Under the pieces are notes generated by a model that saw nothing but the letters and a program-made list of their open reading frames with translations, was not told the DNA's origin and ran no database searches. 13,619 nt of DNA from an uncultured Alphaproteobacteria bacterium (GTDB lineage Bacteria; Pseudomonadota; Alphaproteobacteria; Rickettsiales; UBA1997), in NCBI GenBank assembly GCA_903858915.1, contig CAIOKL010000048.1, positions 1 to 13,619 of the forward strand. The letters are read 5' to 3'. Both the position numbers and the translations under genes were made by a program. Of this stretch, positions 1 to 8,066 are shown one piece after another. Every line of letters begins with the position of its first letter. Position 1 is the first letter of the stretch.

Positions 1-11
1 ATAAGAAAATT

Positions 12-43
12 ATTAAGCTAAAATTGAAAAAATTTAGCTTAAT
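12..43 (-). terminator. Probable intrinsic terminator of recA
   Basis: Arms ATTAAGCTAAA (12-22) and TTTAGCTTAAT (33-43) are perfectly complementary over 11 bp, with a 10-nt loop. Read on the minus strand the hairpin begins 5 nt after the recA stop codon and is followed by AATTTTCTTAT, a modest U-rich run. Position and orientation fit a rho-independent terminator. The stem is AT-rich and the U tract is interrupted, so efficiency is uncertain. Confidence 0.55.
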
Positions 44-48
44 AAAAA

Positions 49-1122
49 TTATTCCGAAGATTTGCGTTTTTTCTCGGCGCTCGACATTTTGGCGTCTCTT
101 TCTTCATCTTTTACCGATTTTTTTGTTGATTTGCTAACGCCAAGTTTGGCACGAACTAAATCTTCAACTTCTTCGGCAATTTTTGGATTTTCTTTTAAAT
201 AAGCTTTGGTATTTTCTTTACCTTGTCCAATTTTGGTGCCTTTAAAAGCATACCACGAACCAGATTTTTCTAGGATTTCAAACTTAACGCCTAAATCAAT
301 AATTTCACCAATTCTTGAAACGCCTTCACCATAAATTATTTCAAATTCCGCCGTTTTAAATGGTGGCGCAACTTTATTTTTTACGACCTTAACCTTGGTT
401 TCGTTACCCAAAACTTCTTCTTGATCTTTGATGGCATTGCCACGACGAATATCAAGACGCACCGAAGCGTAAAATTTTAAAGCATTTCCACCGGTTGTGG
501 TTTCAGGATTTCCGAACATCACGCCAATTTTCATACGAATTTGGTTAATAAAAATTACCGTTGAATTACTTTTGGAAACGGTTGAAGTAAGTTTACGCAA
601 AGCTTTGCTCATTAAGCGCGCTTGCAAACCCATTTGATTATCAGCCATACCGCCTTCAAGCTCAACTTGCGGAACCAATGCCGCCACTGAATCGATAACG
701 ATTAAATCAACCGCACCCGAACGCACTAAAGTGTCGGTAATTTCAAGCGCCGCTTCACCATTATCCGGTTGCGAAATAATTAAATCATCGAGATTGATGT
801 GTAAATTTTTAGCATAAGCTGGGTCGAATGCGTGTTCAGCATCAACGAAAGCGCAAGATAATCCCGCTCTTTGCGCTTCAGCAATCGCATGAAGTGTAAG
901 CGTAGTTTTTCCAGAACTTTCTGGACCATAAATTTCAATTATTCTGCCACGCGGATATCCGCCAACGCCTAGAGCGACATCAAGTGCCAGTGAGCCACTT
1001 GGAATAACTTCGATATCAAGTTGTGGGCGATCGCCATATTTCATTGCCGAACCTTTTCCAAATTGTTTGTCAATTTGCGATAACGCGGATTCGAGGGCTT
1101 TTTTGCGGTCGATATTTGTCAT
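49..1122 (-). CDS. recA: Recombinase RecA
   Basis: RecA forms ATP-dependent filaments on single-stranded DNA, catalyses strand exchange in recombinational repair, and triggers LexA self-cleavage where an SOS system exists. The 357-residue length is normal for bacteria. The Walker A motif GPESSGKT lies at 66-73, the catalytic glutamate at E96 in VDAEHAFD, Walker B around D144 in IVIDS, the L1 loop near 157-164, and FINQ with the allosteric Gln at 194. These positions coincide with E. coli numbering, which supports the chosen start, and an AGGAGA ribosome site sits 5 nt before the ATG. The last 27 residues are lysine-rich (10 K/R against 6 D/E by my count), unlike the strongly acidic tail of E. 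coli RecA. The gene appears monocistronic, with its own promoter and terminator. No GTTC-N7-GTTC type alphaproteobacterial SOS box was found upstream. Confidence 0.98.
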   Translation of the reverse strand: MTNIDRKKALESALSQIDKQFGKGSAMKYGDRPQLDIEVIPSGSLALDVALGVGGYPRGRIIEIYGPESSGKTTLTLHAIAEAQRAGLSCAFVDAEHAFDPAYAKNLHINLDDLIISQPDNGEAALEITDTLVRSGAVDLIVIDSVAALVPQVELEGGMADNQMGLQARLMSKALRKLTSTVSKSNSTVIFINQIRMKIGVMFGNPETTTGGNALKFYASVRLDIRRGNAIKDQEEVLGNETKVKVVKNKVAPPFKTAEFEIIYGEGVSRIGEIIDLGVKFEILEKSGSWYAFKGTKIGQGKENTKAYLKENPKIAEEVEDLVRAKLGVSKSTKKSVKDEERDAKMSSAEKKRKSSE

Positions 1123-1126
1123 AATT

Positions 1127-1132
1127 TCTCCT
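1127..1132 (-). promoter_or_regulatory. Shine-Dalgarno site of recA
   Basis: On the minus strand AGGAGA stands 4-5 nt before the recA ATG. It is the only canonical Shine-Dalgarno sequence before any gene in this window; the other starts have little or none. It fixes the recA start and suggests strong translation. Confidence 0.75.
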
Positions 1133-1164
1133 AAAGTAGTTTTTGTTAATTGTGATTTAAATAA

Positions 1165-1192
1165 ATTTTATTGCTTATTTTTTAACCATCAA
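1165..1192 (-). promoter_or_regulatory. Candidate sigma-70 promoter of recA
   Basis: On the minus strand TTGATG (-35, bases 1187-1192) is separated by 16 nt from TAAAAT (-10, bases 1165-1170). This places transcription start near 1158 and gives a leader of roughly 36 nt. The match is by eye, and in such AT-rich DNA chance -10 boxes are common. The -35 box and correct spacing raise confidence somewhat. Confidence 0.4.
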
Positions 1193-1297
1193 AAATAAAA
1201 TTATAATTTTTCTTTTAAAAAAAATTTTAACGAAAAACAAAATTTTAAAATTTAGCTATTCAAAAAAGCTATAAGAAAATAATTTTTTAAAGAATTT

Positions 1298-1369
1298 TTA
1301 CGAAATTTATTTCTAAATTAATTTTTTATATAAAGCTATATAAAAAAAATTCAAAAATAAATTTCGTAA
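1298..1369 (-). terminator. Large nested inverted repeat downstream of sucD, probable terminator
   Basis: The outer arms 1298-1312 and 1355-1369 are perfectly complementary over 15 bp and include a CG step that is unlikely by chance in this AT-rich gap. Inside lies a second perfect 11-bp stem, 1322-1332 with 1337-1347, closed by an AAGC tetraloop. AATT at 1316-1319 can also pair with AATT at 1348-1351. On the minus strand it lies about 40 nt past the sucD stop, followed by mixed U-rich sequence, and it precedes the recA promoter, so it probably insulates recA from sucCD. It could equally be a cruciform-forming or protein-binding site. Confidence 0.5.
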
Positions 1370-1407
1370 TAAATTTGGTATAGTTTTGTTAAGAAAAAAT
1401 AATTAAT

Positions 1408-2292
1408 TTATTTTTTTAACAAATTTAACATAGTTTCGCCAAGCAATGCCGGACTTTCAGCGACAGCTATTCCCGCCGATTTCATAGCTTCGATTTTTTC
1501 TTCAGCACCACCTTTTCCGCCAGAAATAATCGCGCCAGCGTGACCCATTCTGCGTCCCGGAGGAGCGGTTCTGCCGGCGATAAAGCCAACCATTGGTTTT
1601 TTACGACCTTTTTTAGCTTCAAGACGCAAAAATTCTGCTGCCTCTTCTTCGTCGGTTCCACCAATTTCACCAATCATAATCATGGCTTGAGTTTCTTCGT
1701 CCGATAAAAATAAATCGAGACAATCGATAAAATTCGTGCCGTTAACTGGATCGCCACCGATACCAATACAAGTGGTCTGACCAAGCCCAGCTCTAGTAGT
1801 TTGATGGACGGCTTCGTAGGTTAAAGTTCCTGAGCGCGAAACGATTCCGATTTTACCGCGTTTGTGAATATGTCCCGGCATGATACCAATTTTACACTCG
1901 TCTGGAGTAATAACTCCAGGGCAGTTTGGACCAATTAAACGAGATTTTGAACCCTTTAAAGCTTTTCTAACTTTAACCATGTCAAGCACAGGAATTCCTT
2001 CGGTGATGCACACGATCAATTCGATTTCAGCATCGATTGCTTCAATGATAGCATCGGCCGCGAATGGCGGTGGAACATAGATTACGGAAGCATTGCAATC
2101 GGTTTTTTTACGCGCATCAAATACGGTATCGAAAACCGGCAATTCAAGATGTTTGGTACCACCCTTTCCCGGAGTAACTCCGCCAACCATTTTTGTTCCG
2201 TAAGCGATTGCTTGTTCGGAATGAAAAGTGCCTTGCGAACCCGTAAATCCTTGGCAAATAACTTTTGTATTTTTATTAATTAGAACTGACAT
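1408..2292 (-). CDS. sucD: Succinyl-CoA synthetase, alpha subunit
   Basis: With SucC this forms the TCA-cycle enzyme (ADP/GDP-forming succinate-CoA ligase) that converts succinyl-CoA to succinate with substrate-level NTP formation. The 294-residue protein has the N-terminal CoA-binding Rossmann fold ([13 protein letters not shown], about 15-27), GPNCPG at 121-126, SRSGTLTYE at 152-160, GEIGG at 208-212, and the phosphohistidine loop [13 protein letters not shown] with the active His at 251. The E. coli protein is 289 residues, so it is full length. It lies 46 nt downstream of sucC on the same strand, with no promoter or terminator seen in the gap, so the two are probably co-transcribed. The ATG is preceded by an A/T run with no Shine-Dalgarno, but the conserved N-terminus begins right at this start. 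Confidence 0.98.
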   Translation of the reverse strand: MSVLINKNTKVICQGFTGSQGTFHSEQAIAYGTKMVGGVTPGKGGTKHLELPVFDTVFDARKKTDCNASVIYVPPPFAADAIIEAIDAEIELIVCITEGIPVLDMVKVRKALKGSKSRLIGPNCPGVITPDECKIGIMPGHIHKRGKIGIVSRSGTLTYEAVHQTTRAGLGQTTCIGIGGDPVNGTNFIDCLDLFLSDEETQAMIMIGEIGGTDEEEAAEFLRLEAKKGRKKPMVGFIAGRTAPPGRRMGHAGAIISGGKGGAEEKIEAMKSAGIAVAESPALLGETMLNLLKK

Positions 2293-2338
2293 TTTTTATT
2301 TTATTAATTTAAGAAAATTTAAAATTGTTAATCGTAAT

Positions 2339-3526
2339 TTAGCTTTGCGCAGTATATTCTTTGACAGCTTTTACAATTTTTTGAGCCGCATCACCTAAAT
2401 CATTGGCGGCAATAATTGCCAAACCCGATTTTGCTAGAATTTCTTTACCCAAATCAACATTCGTTCCTTCGAGACGAACCACTAAAGGCACGCTCAAACT
2501 AACTTCTTTGGCAGCTTCGATAATGCCGTTAGCGATAATATCGCAACGCATAATTCCGCCAAAAATGTTAACCAAAATTCCTTTGACATTGCTATCGGAT
2601 AAAATAATTTTGAAGGCTGCCGTAACTTTTTCACGAGTAGCGCCACCGCCAACATCGAGGAAGTTTGCTGGCGAAGAGCCGTAAAGTTTAATGATGTCCA
2701 TTGTAGCCATAGCCAGACCAGCGCCGTTAACCATGCAACCAATTTGACCATCCATTTTAATGTAGCTCAAATCATATTTTGAGGCTTCGATTTCAAGAGC
2801 TTCTTCTTCATCAAGATCGCGCAGAGATTTTATGTCATCATGACGATGCAAAGCATTGTCATCGAAATTAATTTTAGCGTCGAGAGCAATAATGTCGCCT
2901 TCAGCCGTTTCAACCAAAGGATTAATTTCAATTTGCGAAGCATCTTTAGCAATGAAAGCTTCATAAAGTGAGAAAACTAATTTCGAAAATTTTTTCAAAG
3001 TGTCGCCTTTCAAACCCAATCCGTAACCCAATTTACGGGCATGACAAGCTTGAATTCCAGATGCTGGATCGATGCTCACAGAAATAATTTTTTCTGGATG
3101 CTCGATGGCAACTTCTTCGATTTCGACACCGCCTTCAGTTGACGCCATGAAAACGATTGTTTTAGTTTTGCGATCAACCACCGCCGAAAGATAATATTCT
3201 TTTTTAATATTTGAACCGGCTTCGACATAAAGTCTTTTAACTTCTTTGCCTTCAGGGCCAGTTTGGTGCGTAACCAAAACTTTACCAAGAATTTGTGAAG
3301 CTTTTTCTTTAACTTCTTCAATTGATTTAACAACCTTCACGCCACCCGCTTTACCGCGACCTCCGGCATGAATTTGAGCCTTAACCACAAAAACTTTATG
3401 ACCAGCCGACTCTAATTGTTTTGCGGCTTCAACCGCTTCAGGAACTGAAAAAGCTGGATGCCCTTCTGGAACTGCAACATTAAATTGCTTTAGCAATGCT
3501 TTTGCTTGATATTCGTGAATATTCAT
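2339..3526 (-). CDS. sucC: Succinyl-CoA synthetase, beta subunit
   Basis: This is the ATP-grasp subunit of succinate-CoA ligase, which binds nucleotide and succinate. The 395 residues (E. coli 388) begin with the family start [12 protein letters not shown]. They contain the nucleotide-binding segment [16 protein letters not shown] (49-64), the metal/nucleotide motifs EINPLV (200-205) and [10 protein letters not shown] (217-226), and the carboxy-terminal flavodoxin-like domain with FLDVGGGA (289-296) and [10 protein letters not shown] (320-329). It is first in the sucCD unit and shares a 78-bp divergent spacer with hemD. In many alphaproteobacteria sucCD sits in a larger mdh/sucAB cluster. Here it stands alone, a rearrangement common in reduced genomes. 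No Shine-Dalgarno is evident before the ATG. Nucleotide preference (ATP or GTP) cannot be decided from these motifs. Confidence 0.98.
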   Translation of the reverse strand: MNIHEYQAKALLKQFNVAVPEGHPAFSVPEAVEAAKQLESAGHKVFVVKAQIHAGGRGKAGGVKVVKSIEEVKEKASQILGKVLVTHQTGPEGKEVKRLYVEAGSNIKKEYYLSAVVDRKTKTIVFMASTEGGVEIEEVAIEHPEKIISVSIDPASGIQACHARKLGYGLGLKGDTLKKFSKLVFSLYEAFIAKDASQIEINPLVETAEGDIIALDAKINFDDNALHRHDDIKSLRDLDEEEALEIEASKYDLSYIKMDGQIGCMVNGAGLAMATMDIIKLYGSSPANFLDVGGGATREKVTAAFKIILSDSNVKGILVNIFGGIMRCDIIANGIIEAAKEVSLSVPLVVRLEGTNVDLGKEILAKSGLAIIAANDLGDAAQKIVKAVKEYTAQS

Positions 3527-3532
3527 TTGATT

Positions 3533-3560
3533 TTGAATTTTAATTGGTAATACTTATAAT
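3533..3560 (+). promoter_or_regulatory. Candidate promoter of the hemD-pyrD operon
   Basis: TTGAAT (3533-3538), 16 nt, then a perfect TATAAT (3555-3560) predict a start near 3567 and a leader of about 38 nt to the hemD ATG. The -35 box begins only 7 nt from the divergent sucC start codon, so this promoter lies within the sucC leader. Assigned by eye. Confidence 0.5.
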
Positions 3561-3568
3561 CTAATTCC

Positions 3569-3597
3569 ATTTTACAAATTGATTTTTAACTTGGCAA
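3569..3597 (-). promoter_or_regulatory. Candidate promoter of sucCD
   Basis: On the minus strand TTGCCA (bases 3592-3597), 17 nt, then TAAAAT (bases 3569-3574) predict a start near 3562 and a leader of about 36 nt before sucC. Its predicted start nearly coincides with that of the opposing hemD promoter, so the two polymerases would compete. Assigned by eye. Confidence 0.5.
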
Positions 3598-3604
3598 TCA
3601 ATTA

Positions 3605-4318
3605 ATGAAAAATATCTTAATCACTCGCTCCAAAAATCGTTCCAAAAAACTTAAAGAGTCTCTTGAATGTTTAGATTTCAAGGTTTTTATCGAGCCACTT
3701 TTTTCAATTAAAAAAAATTTTTTAGAAATGGATTTATTGGAAAAAGAAGTTTCGCAAATTTCTAATATTTTAATTTCTAGTGCTAATGCAATTTATATTT
3801 TGCAAAAACTTAAAATACCCAAAGAAACGCCTATTTACGCGGTTGGATCAAGCACCGCCAATAAAATAAAAAAACTCGGATATAAAAATATTTTTTATCC
3901 CCAAAAATCATCGGGACAAGAACTTTATAAGATAATAATTAACAATCTCGAGCCTCAGAAAATCCATTATTTTCATGGCGAAAAAATTAGTTTTGATTTC
4001 AAAAAAAAGCTCCAAAAAAAAGGCTTTGAAATTAAAAATTTTGAAATTTATAAAACGCGTGAGATTAAAAAATTTTCAAAACAATTATCAAGCTTCGTTG
4101 AAAAAAATAAATTTGCAGAAGTTTTAATTTTTTCACAAAATTCACTAGAAATTTTTTATAAAATTTGCCTAAAACACAATCTTGTTGAATATTTTAATTG
4201 TGCAAATATAATGTGTTTAAGCAATAAAATTGCGAAATATGCTCAAAAAATTGGATTCAAAAAAACTCAAATTTTTCACAAAAATCCTGTTTTAAATAAA
4301 TTTTATGACACAAAATAA
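3605..4318 (+). CDS. hemD: Uroporphyrinogen-III synthase
   Basis: HemD closes and inverts ring D of hydroxymethylbilane to give uroporphyrinogen III, the branch point to heme. The family is poorly conserved in sequence, so the call rests on scattered markers across 237 residues: the N-terminal ILITR, ISSANAIYIL (the (S/T)SxNA-type motif), YAVGSSTANKIKKLG, YFHGEK, a FEIYKT hinge strand, and LIFSQNS, all in the expected order. Length is normal. Gene order confirms it, since hemD followed by a Mic60/HemX-like membrane protein and hemY is characteristic of proteobacteria. The protein is unusually lysine-rich, as is everything in this AT-rich operon. It is the first gene of the unit, and its last 14 nt overlap the next gene. 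No Shine-Dalgarno is visible. Confidence 0.85.
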   Translation: MKNILITRSKNRSKKLKESLECLDFKVFIEPLFSIKKNFLEMDLLEKEVSQISNILISSANAIYILQKLKIPKETPIYAVGSSTANKIKKLGYKNIFYPQKSSGQELYKIIINNLEPQKIHYFHGEKISFDFKKKLQKKGFEIKNFEIYKTREIKKFSKQLSSFVEKNKFAEVLIFSQNSLEIFYKICLKHNLVEYFNCANIMCLSNKIAKYAQKIGFKKTQIFHKNPVLNKFYDTK

Positions 4319-5225
4319 CAAAGAAATCATTATTGAGGCGGACACTTCAACTTCGCACAAAAAAAAGAAAAAGAATCATTTTTTATTGAAATCTTTTTTC
4401 GTTGCTACGCTAACTTTTATCTGCTTGGTAATTTACAAAAATTTACAAATCAAAGAAGGGGTTGTAGTTAAAAAGCCAATCGCCACCTTCGATAGAGACT
4501 CTAAGGACGATTCAATTCTTGACATTTCCGACGAATATAAAAATAGCGCCGAAAATGAAACCACCGTTCATGATTTAAACATTAGCGAAATCAAAGAAAA
4601 AGGTGCGGAATTTGTTTATCAACTTTTGATAAAAAATCAGGTTCAAATTGAAGACATTAACAACCAATTGCGCAATTTTAAAGGCGACTTTGTTAAATTA
4701 AAAAGCCAAGAAAAACTTAATAAACTCGTAATAAATTATGTTGAATTGCGTGAAAAATTATTTAATGGCGAAGAATGTAAATCAGAAATTGAAGGCTATG
4801 ATTTGTTGTCGGTAAGCGATGAATTTTTACAAGATAAATTTGTTGTAATTAAAGAAAGCTACACATTTTTTTCAACCCAAAGAAAGTTGATGGAGTCTTT
4901 CAAATCAATAACAAATCAGCTAATTATTAATGAAAATTACAACGAAAAACAAGCTACTTTATTTGAAAAACTTCGTCATAATTTTAATAAATTAGTCGTT
5001 ATTCGTAAAGTGAAAAATCTTAATCCGAATCAACTCGAAGGCGTGATAAATCAAATTGAATTGGCATTGGTGCAAAAAAATTATCAAGAAGCTTTGAATA
5101 AAAGTCTTTCTCTTGATAAAGCTTATTTTTCAATTATTCAAAAATTTCTTGAAGAACTCAGTATAGTAATTGAAATTCAAACCGCCGATAAAGAAATAAT
5201 TAAATATTTAAAAAGCTTAACTTAG
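4305..5225 (+). CDS. Mic60/HemX-like inner-membrane coiled-coil protein
   Basis: The 306-residue protein has a short charged cytoplasmic N-terminus ending in a lysine run (19-23), one transmembrane helix at about 27-46, and a long acidic/lysine-rich helical region (about 90-215) likely to form a coiled coil facing the periplasm. The C-terminal section (about 220-305) fits the conserved domain of alphaproteobacterial Mic60 (COG4223 type): a LxxxFxxLVxIRKV element, then ExALxxxNYQEALN helices. Mic60/mitofilin shapes intracytoplasmic membranes in alphaproteobacteria and cristae in mitochondria; the gammaproteobacterial HemX at this locus is related in layout. It starts 14 nt inside hemD, implying translational coupling, and ends 11 nt before hemY. 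The coiled coil is short for the family. An alternative reading is a generic HemX-like scaffold without membrane-bending activity. Confidence 0.65.
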   Translation: MTQNNKEIIIEADTSTSHKKKKKNHFLLKSFFVATLTFICLVIYKNLQIKEGVVVKKPIATFDRDSKDDSILDISDEYKNSAENETTVHDLNISEIKEKGAEFVYQLLIKNQVQIEDINNQLRNFKGDFVKLKSQEKLNKLVINYVELREKLFNGEECKSEIEGYDLLSVSDEFLQDKFVVIKESYTFFSTQRKLMESFKSITNQLIINENYNEKQATLFEKLRHNFNKLVVIRKVKNLNPNQLEGVINQIELALVQKNYQEALNKSLSLDKAYFSIIQKFLEELSIVIEIQTADKEIIKYLKSLT

Positions 5226-5236
5226 ATTTCGAGATT

Positions 5237-6547
5237 ATGTTCACAATATTATGGTATATTTTTCTAGTTTTCACTATCACTACAAGCATCGTATGGATTA
5301 TTGAAAACAATGGTTCGCTCATTATAAACTGGCTTGGATATGAAGTTCAAACCGACATTCTAACCGCCACATTAATATTCGCATTTTTTTTAGTTTCCAT
5401 CGCTTTAATTTCATATGTTTTAACGCGTTTATTGGCAATAAAATTCCCGCAATTATTAAAATTATTATTCAAAAAAAGTTATACCAAAAAACTTGAAAAA
5501 ATAATTTTAAATCATCACAAAGGCTTCGAAACACTATCTAAATTGCTATTGGCAATTGAGGTTGAAGATTACGAAAGCGCTAAAAAAATTCACAAAGATT
5601 TTGCCAATCAAATTAAGTACAAAAATTTAAATAATTTTTTCGAAGCCAAATTCGCTCTCGAAAATAATGATTTTGAAGCTTCGGAAAAATATTTTTCACA
5701 ATTTGAAAAAAACCCGCACGCTAAAATTCTTCTTCTTAAATCAAAATTAAAAATAGCCGTCAAAAACAACGAAGATGCAAAGGCGATAGAAATTGCTAAG
5801 CAAATTTTGATTCTCAAAAAAGACAGCATCAAAACCGCTCGAGAACTTCTAAATCTTTACAAGAAAAATGGCAATTGGCAATTGGCGAAATCCTTAATAA
5901 ACGATTTCGGCGCCGATAAATTCAAAGAAGAATTACAAAAACGCGACCTTGTTATTTTAAACACTTCATTGGCTCACGAGGCTTTGAAAAATAAAAAATA
6001 TTTCCGCGCAATAAAATATTCCAAAATGGCGCTTTTGAATAATGAACAATTTTTACCCGCCAATGAAATTTTAATAAAATCTTGGATAAGACTTGGCTTT
6101 AAATTCAAGGCTCTTTCGATTATTAAAAATTTATGGAAAGAAAATCCGCATGTTATTTTAGTTGAAATTTACAGCTCTCTTTATCGCAAAGCCTCGCTAA
6201 AAAAACGCATTTATGCGGTAAAAAAATTAGCGATATTAAATTCCGATTCAACCATTGGCAATATTGCCATTGCCATTGTGGCTTATCGCGCAAGCGCCTT
6301 TCAAGTCGCTAAAGAATTTTTAAATTTAGCACTTATAAACGAAAAAACTCAAAGTCTTTACAGGCTTCTAGCCTACACCGAAAAGCATTTAGGCAATAAT
6401 GATGAATTTTTTAAAAATTTATCAATTTCAAAAATGCTCCCAAAAGATAGTAATTATATTTGCAATAATTGTAGTCACACCTCTTCAAAATGGTCGGCAA
6501 CTTGCGAAAAATGCTCATCTTACGATTCAATTCAATGGAATAATTAA
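5237..6547 (+). CDS. hemY: HemY-like membrane TPR protein with C-terminal zinc ribbon
   Basis: This is the HemY N-terminal-domain/TPR protein of heme clusters, not the protoporphyrinogen oxidase also called HemY. Its 436 residues start with two membrane helices (about 3-22 and 41-66) around the family motif [14 protein letters not shown]. Alpha-helical TPR-like repeats follow (about 90-400). The end holds a CX2C-X10-CX2C ribbon (Cys 409, 412, 423, 426) finishing DSIQW, a rubredoxin-like ending of the kind seen in LapB and, as I recall, in alphaproteobacterial HemY. The exact function is unknown; proposed roles are in late heme synthesis or assembly at the inner membrane. It follows the Mic60-like gene by 11 nt and precedes dapD by 2 nt. 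A weak GAG stands 3 nt before the ATG. Confidence 0.82.
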   Translation: MFTILWYIFLVFTITTSIVWIIENNGSLIINWLGYEVQTDILTATLIFAFFLVSIALISYVLTRLLAIKFPQLLKLLFKKSYTKKLEKIILNHHKGFETLSKLLLAIEVEDYESAKKIHKDFANQIKYKNLNNFFEAKFALENNDFEASEKYFSQFEKNPHAKILLLKSKLKIAVKNNEDAKAIEIAKQILILKKDSIKTARELLNLYKKNGNWQLAKSLINDFGADKFKEELQKRDLVILNTSLAHEALKNKKYFRAIKYSKMALLNNEQFLPANEILIKSWIRLGFKFKALSIIKNLWKENPHVILVEIYSSLYRKASLKKRIYAVKKLAILNSDSTIGNIAIAIVAYRASAFQVAKEFLNLALINEKTQSLYRLLAYTEKHLGNNDEFFKNLSISKMLPKDSNYICNNCSHTSSKWSATCEKCSSYDSIQWNN

Positions 6548-6549
6548 AT

Positions 6550-7392
6550 ATGACCAAAAATCTTGAACAACTCATTGAAAGCGCCTTTGAAAAACGCTCT
6601 GAAATTAATTTTCAAACCAGCGGAGAAATTCGCGATGCGGTTAATAAAATTATGAACGAACTTGATTCGGGAAATTTAAGAATTTGCGAAAAAATAAATA
6701 ATTCTTGGCAAGTAAATCAATGGTTAAAAAAAGCTATTTTATTGTCTTTTCGTTTAAACGACAACTATCTTAGCGACCTAGATAAATCAAGTGGCGACTC
6801 AGTTAAATTTTTTGATAAAATTGCCTTAAAATTCACTAATTGGAGCGAAAATGATTTTCGCAAAGCTGGCTTCCGCGCATTGAACGGAGCAGTTGTTCGC
6901 CATTCAGCCTTCATTGCTAAAAATGTAGTTTTAATGCCATCTTTTGTTAATCTTGGAGCTTTTGTTGACGAGGGAACGATGGTTGACACTTGGGCAACAG
7001 TTGGTTCTTGCGCGCAAATCGGTAAAAATTGTCACATTTCTGGTGGAGCTGGAATTGGAGGCGTTCTTGAGCCTCTTCAAGCCAATCCCGTAATCATCGA
7101 AGATAATTGTTTCATCGGTGCGCGAAGTGAAATTGCCGAAGGCGTTATCGTCGAAACCGGCTCGGTGATTTCAATGGGCGTTTACATCGGAAGCTCAACC
7201 AAAATTATCGATCGCGAATCCGGCGAGGTTTTTTACGGACGCGTTCCAGCTTACTCAGTTGTGGTTCCCGGCAATGTCGCTACCTCATCAAAAAGCGATA
7301 AAAATTTATCACTTTATTGCGCGGTTATTGTTAAAAAAGTTGACGAAAAAACCCGCTCTAAAACTTCGATTAACGAACTCTTGCGCGATTAA
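6550..7392 (+). CDS. dapD: 2,3,4,5-tetrahydropyridine-2,6-dicarboxylate N-succinyltransferase
   Basis: DapD transfers succinyl from succinyl-CoA to tetrahydrodipicolinate in the lysine/meso-diaminopimelate pathway, which supplies peptidoglycan cross-links. The 280 residues (E. coli 274) are strongly conserved: [11 protein letters not shown] (115-125), [20 protein letters not shown] (134-153), [17 protein letters not shown] (162-178), CFIGARSE (187-194), the hexapeptide-repeat left-handed beta helix, YGRVPA, and a C-terminus ending in INELLR. It is complete with no missing motif. It begins 2 nt after hemY, and its stop overlaps the next start as TAATG. Its presence implies retained diaminopimelate synthesis and hence a cell wall or lysine prototrophy. 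Its substrate succinyl-CoA is also the substrate of SucCD encoded upstream, though the two are transcribed apart. Confidence 0.98.
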   Translation: MTKNLEQLIESAFEKRSEINFQTSGEIRDAVNKIMNELDSGNLRICEKINNSWQVNQWLKKAILLSFRLNDNYLSDLDKSSGDSVKFFDKIALKFTNWSENDFRKAGFRALNGAVVRHSAFIAKNVVLMPSFVNLGAFVDEGTMVDTWATVGSCAQIGKNCHISGGAGIGGVLEPLQANPVIIEDNCFIGARSEIAEGVIVETGSVISMGVYIGSSTKIIDRESGEVFYGRVPAYSVVVPGNVATSSKSDKNLSLYCAVIVKKVDEKTRSKTSINELLRD

Positions 7393-8066
7393 TGTCGTTT
7401 GAAAATTTTTTTACAATTTTAATTTTTGTAATTATAAGTCTGGCAATTTTATTCTTTATAAAAACCCGCACGACACGAGTAATTGCAATAATTTCCTCAC
7501 ATTTAACCATTATATTTTTATTCAACATTTATCTCGAATCCTTCGCTAATTTTAAAGAAATTGTTTTGGTAATTAGCATTTATTCGATGGTCATTTTATT
7601 TTTAATTTCCAACAACAAATCTTTCTTAATCGATTTGCAAGACGAAGAAAGCGCACCCACCAAAAAAAATCTTTTTAAATTTCACGGACCGATTGGAATC
7701 ACAATACTCGCCACCACTATTTGCATCTTACTTATTTCAATAAGCATGCCCGAAATTTGCACCATAATTCAACAAAAAAAACTCGATCGCAAAAATGAAT
7801 TATCGGTGAATCCTTTAATTTTGCCGTCTCACCCCGTTCATATCGCGGTTAAAAAATTTTATTTAGGGAAAAAATTTAACGATAATAATTCCGATACCGT
7901 TTCAATCGCTTTAGAAAAAAATGAAAAAAAACGCGCCAAACTCAAAGACCGACTCGCTGAAAATATTATCTTAAAAAGAACTTCCGACATAATCTTGATT
8001 ATCGTTGCCTCTCTAACCGCTTTACTGATTCTTTCAAACAAAAAAACTAACCAAAATTTGTCGTGA
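7392..8066 (+). CDS. Multi-pass membrane protein of unknown function
   Basis: I do not recognise this 224-residue protein. About five hydrophobic helices are visible: 7-23, 29-48, 54-73, 100-118 and 198-214. A soluble segment between the last two (about 120-197) contains a PLILPSHPVH stretch and a charged helix rich in K, R and E just before the final membrane helix. The first three helices with a central R-rich turn loosely recall small subunits of Mrp-type antiporters or NADH dehydrogenase-like complexes, but this is only an impression and no diagnostic motif is present. Overlap with dapD (TAATG) and pyrD (GTGA) shows it is a translated member of the operon. Composition matches its neighbours, so there is no sign of recent transfer. 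Confidence 0.8.
   Translation: MSFENFFTILIFVIISLAILFFIKTRTTRVIAIISSHLTIIFLFNIYLESFANFKEIVLVISIYSMVILFLISNNKSFLIDLQDEESAPTKKNLFKFHGPIGITILATTICILLISISMPEICTIIQQKKLDRKNELSVNPLILPSHPVHIAVKKFYLGKKFNDNNSDTVSIALEKNEKKRAKLKDRLAENIILKRTSDIILIIVASLTALLILSNKKTNQNLS

Noticed and set aside
1133..1200. SOS (LexA) box upstream of recA
   Set aside because: Neither GTTC-N7-GTTC nor CTG-N10-CAG type sites are present; GTTTTTGTTAATTGTG is only superficially similar.
5868..5890. Short tandem of GGCAATT-like words in hemY
   Set aside because: It is only two to three units, in frame in a normal TPR helix and explained by codon choice for GNWQLA.
5237..6547. Protoporphyrinogen oxidase (the Bacillus enzyme called HemY)
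   Set aside because: There is no FAD-binding Rossmann motif; two N-terminal membrane helices plus TPR-like repeats mark the proteobacterial HemY.
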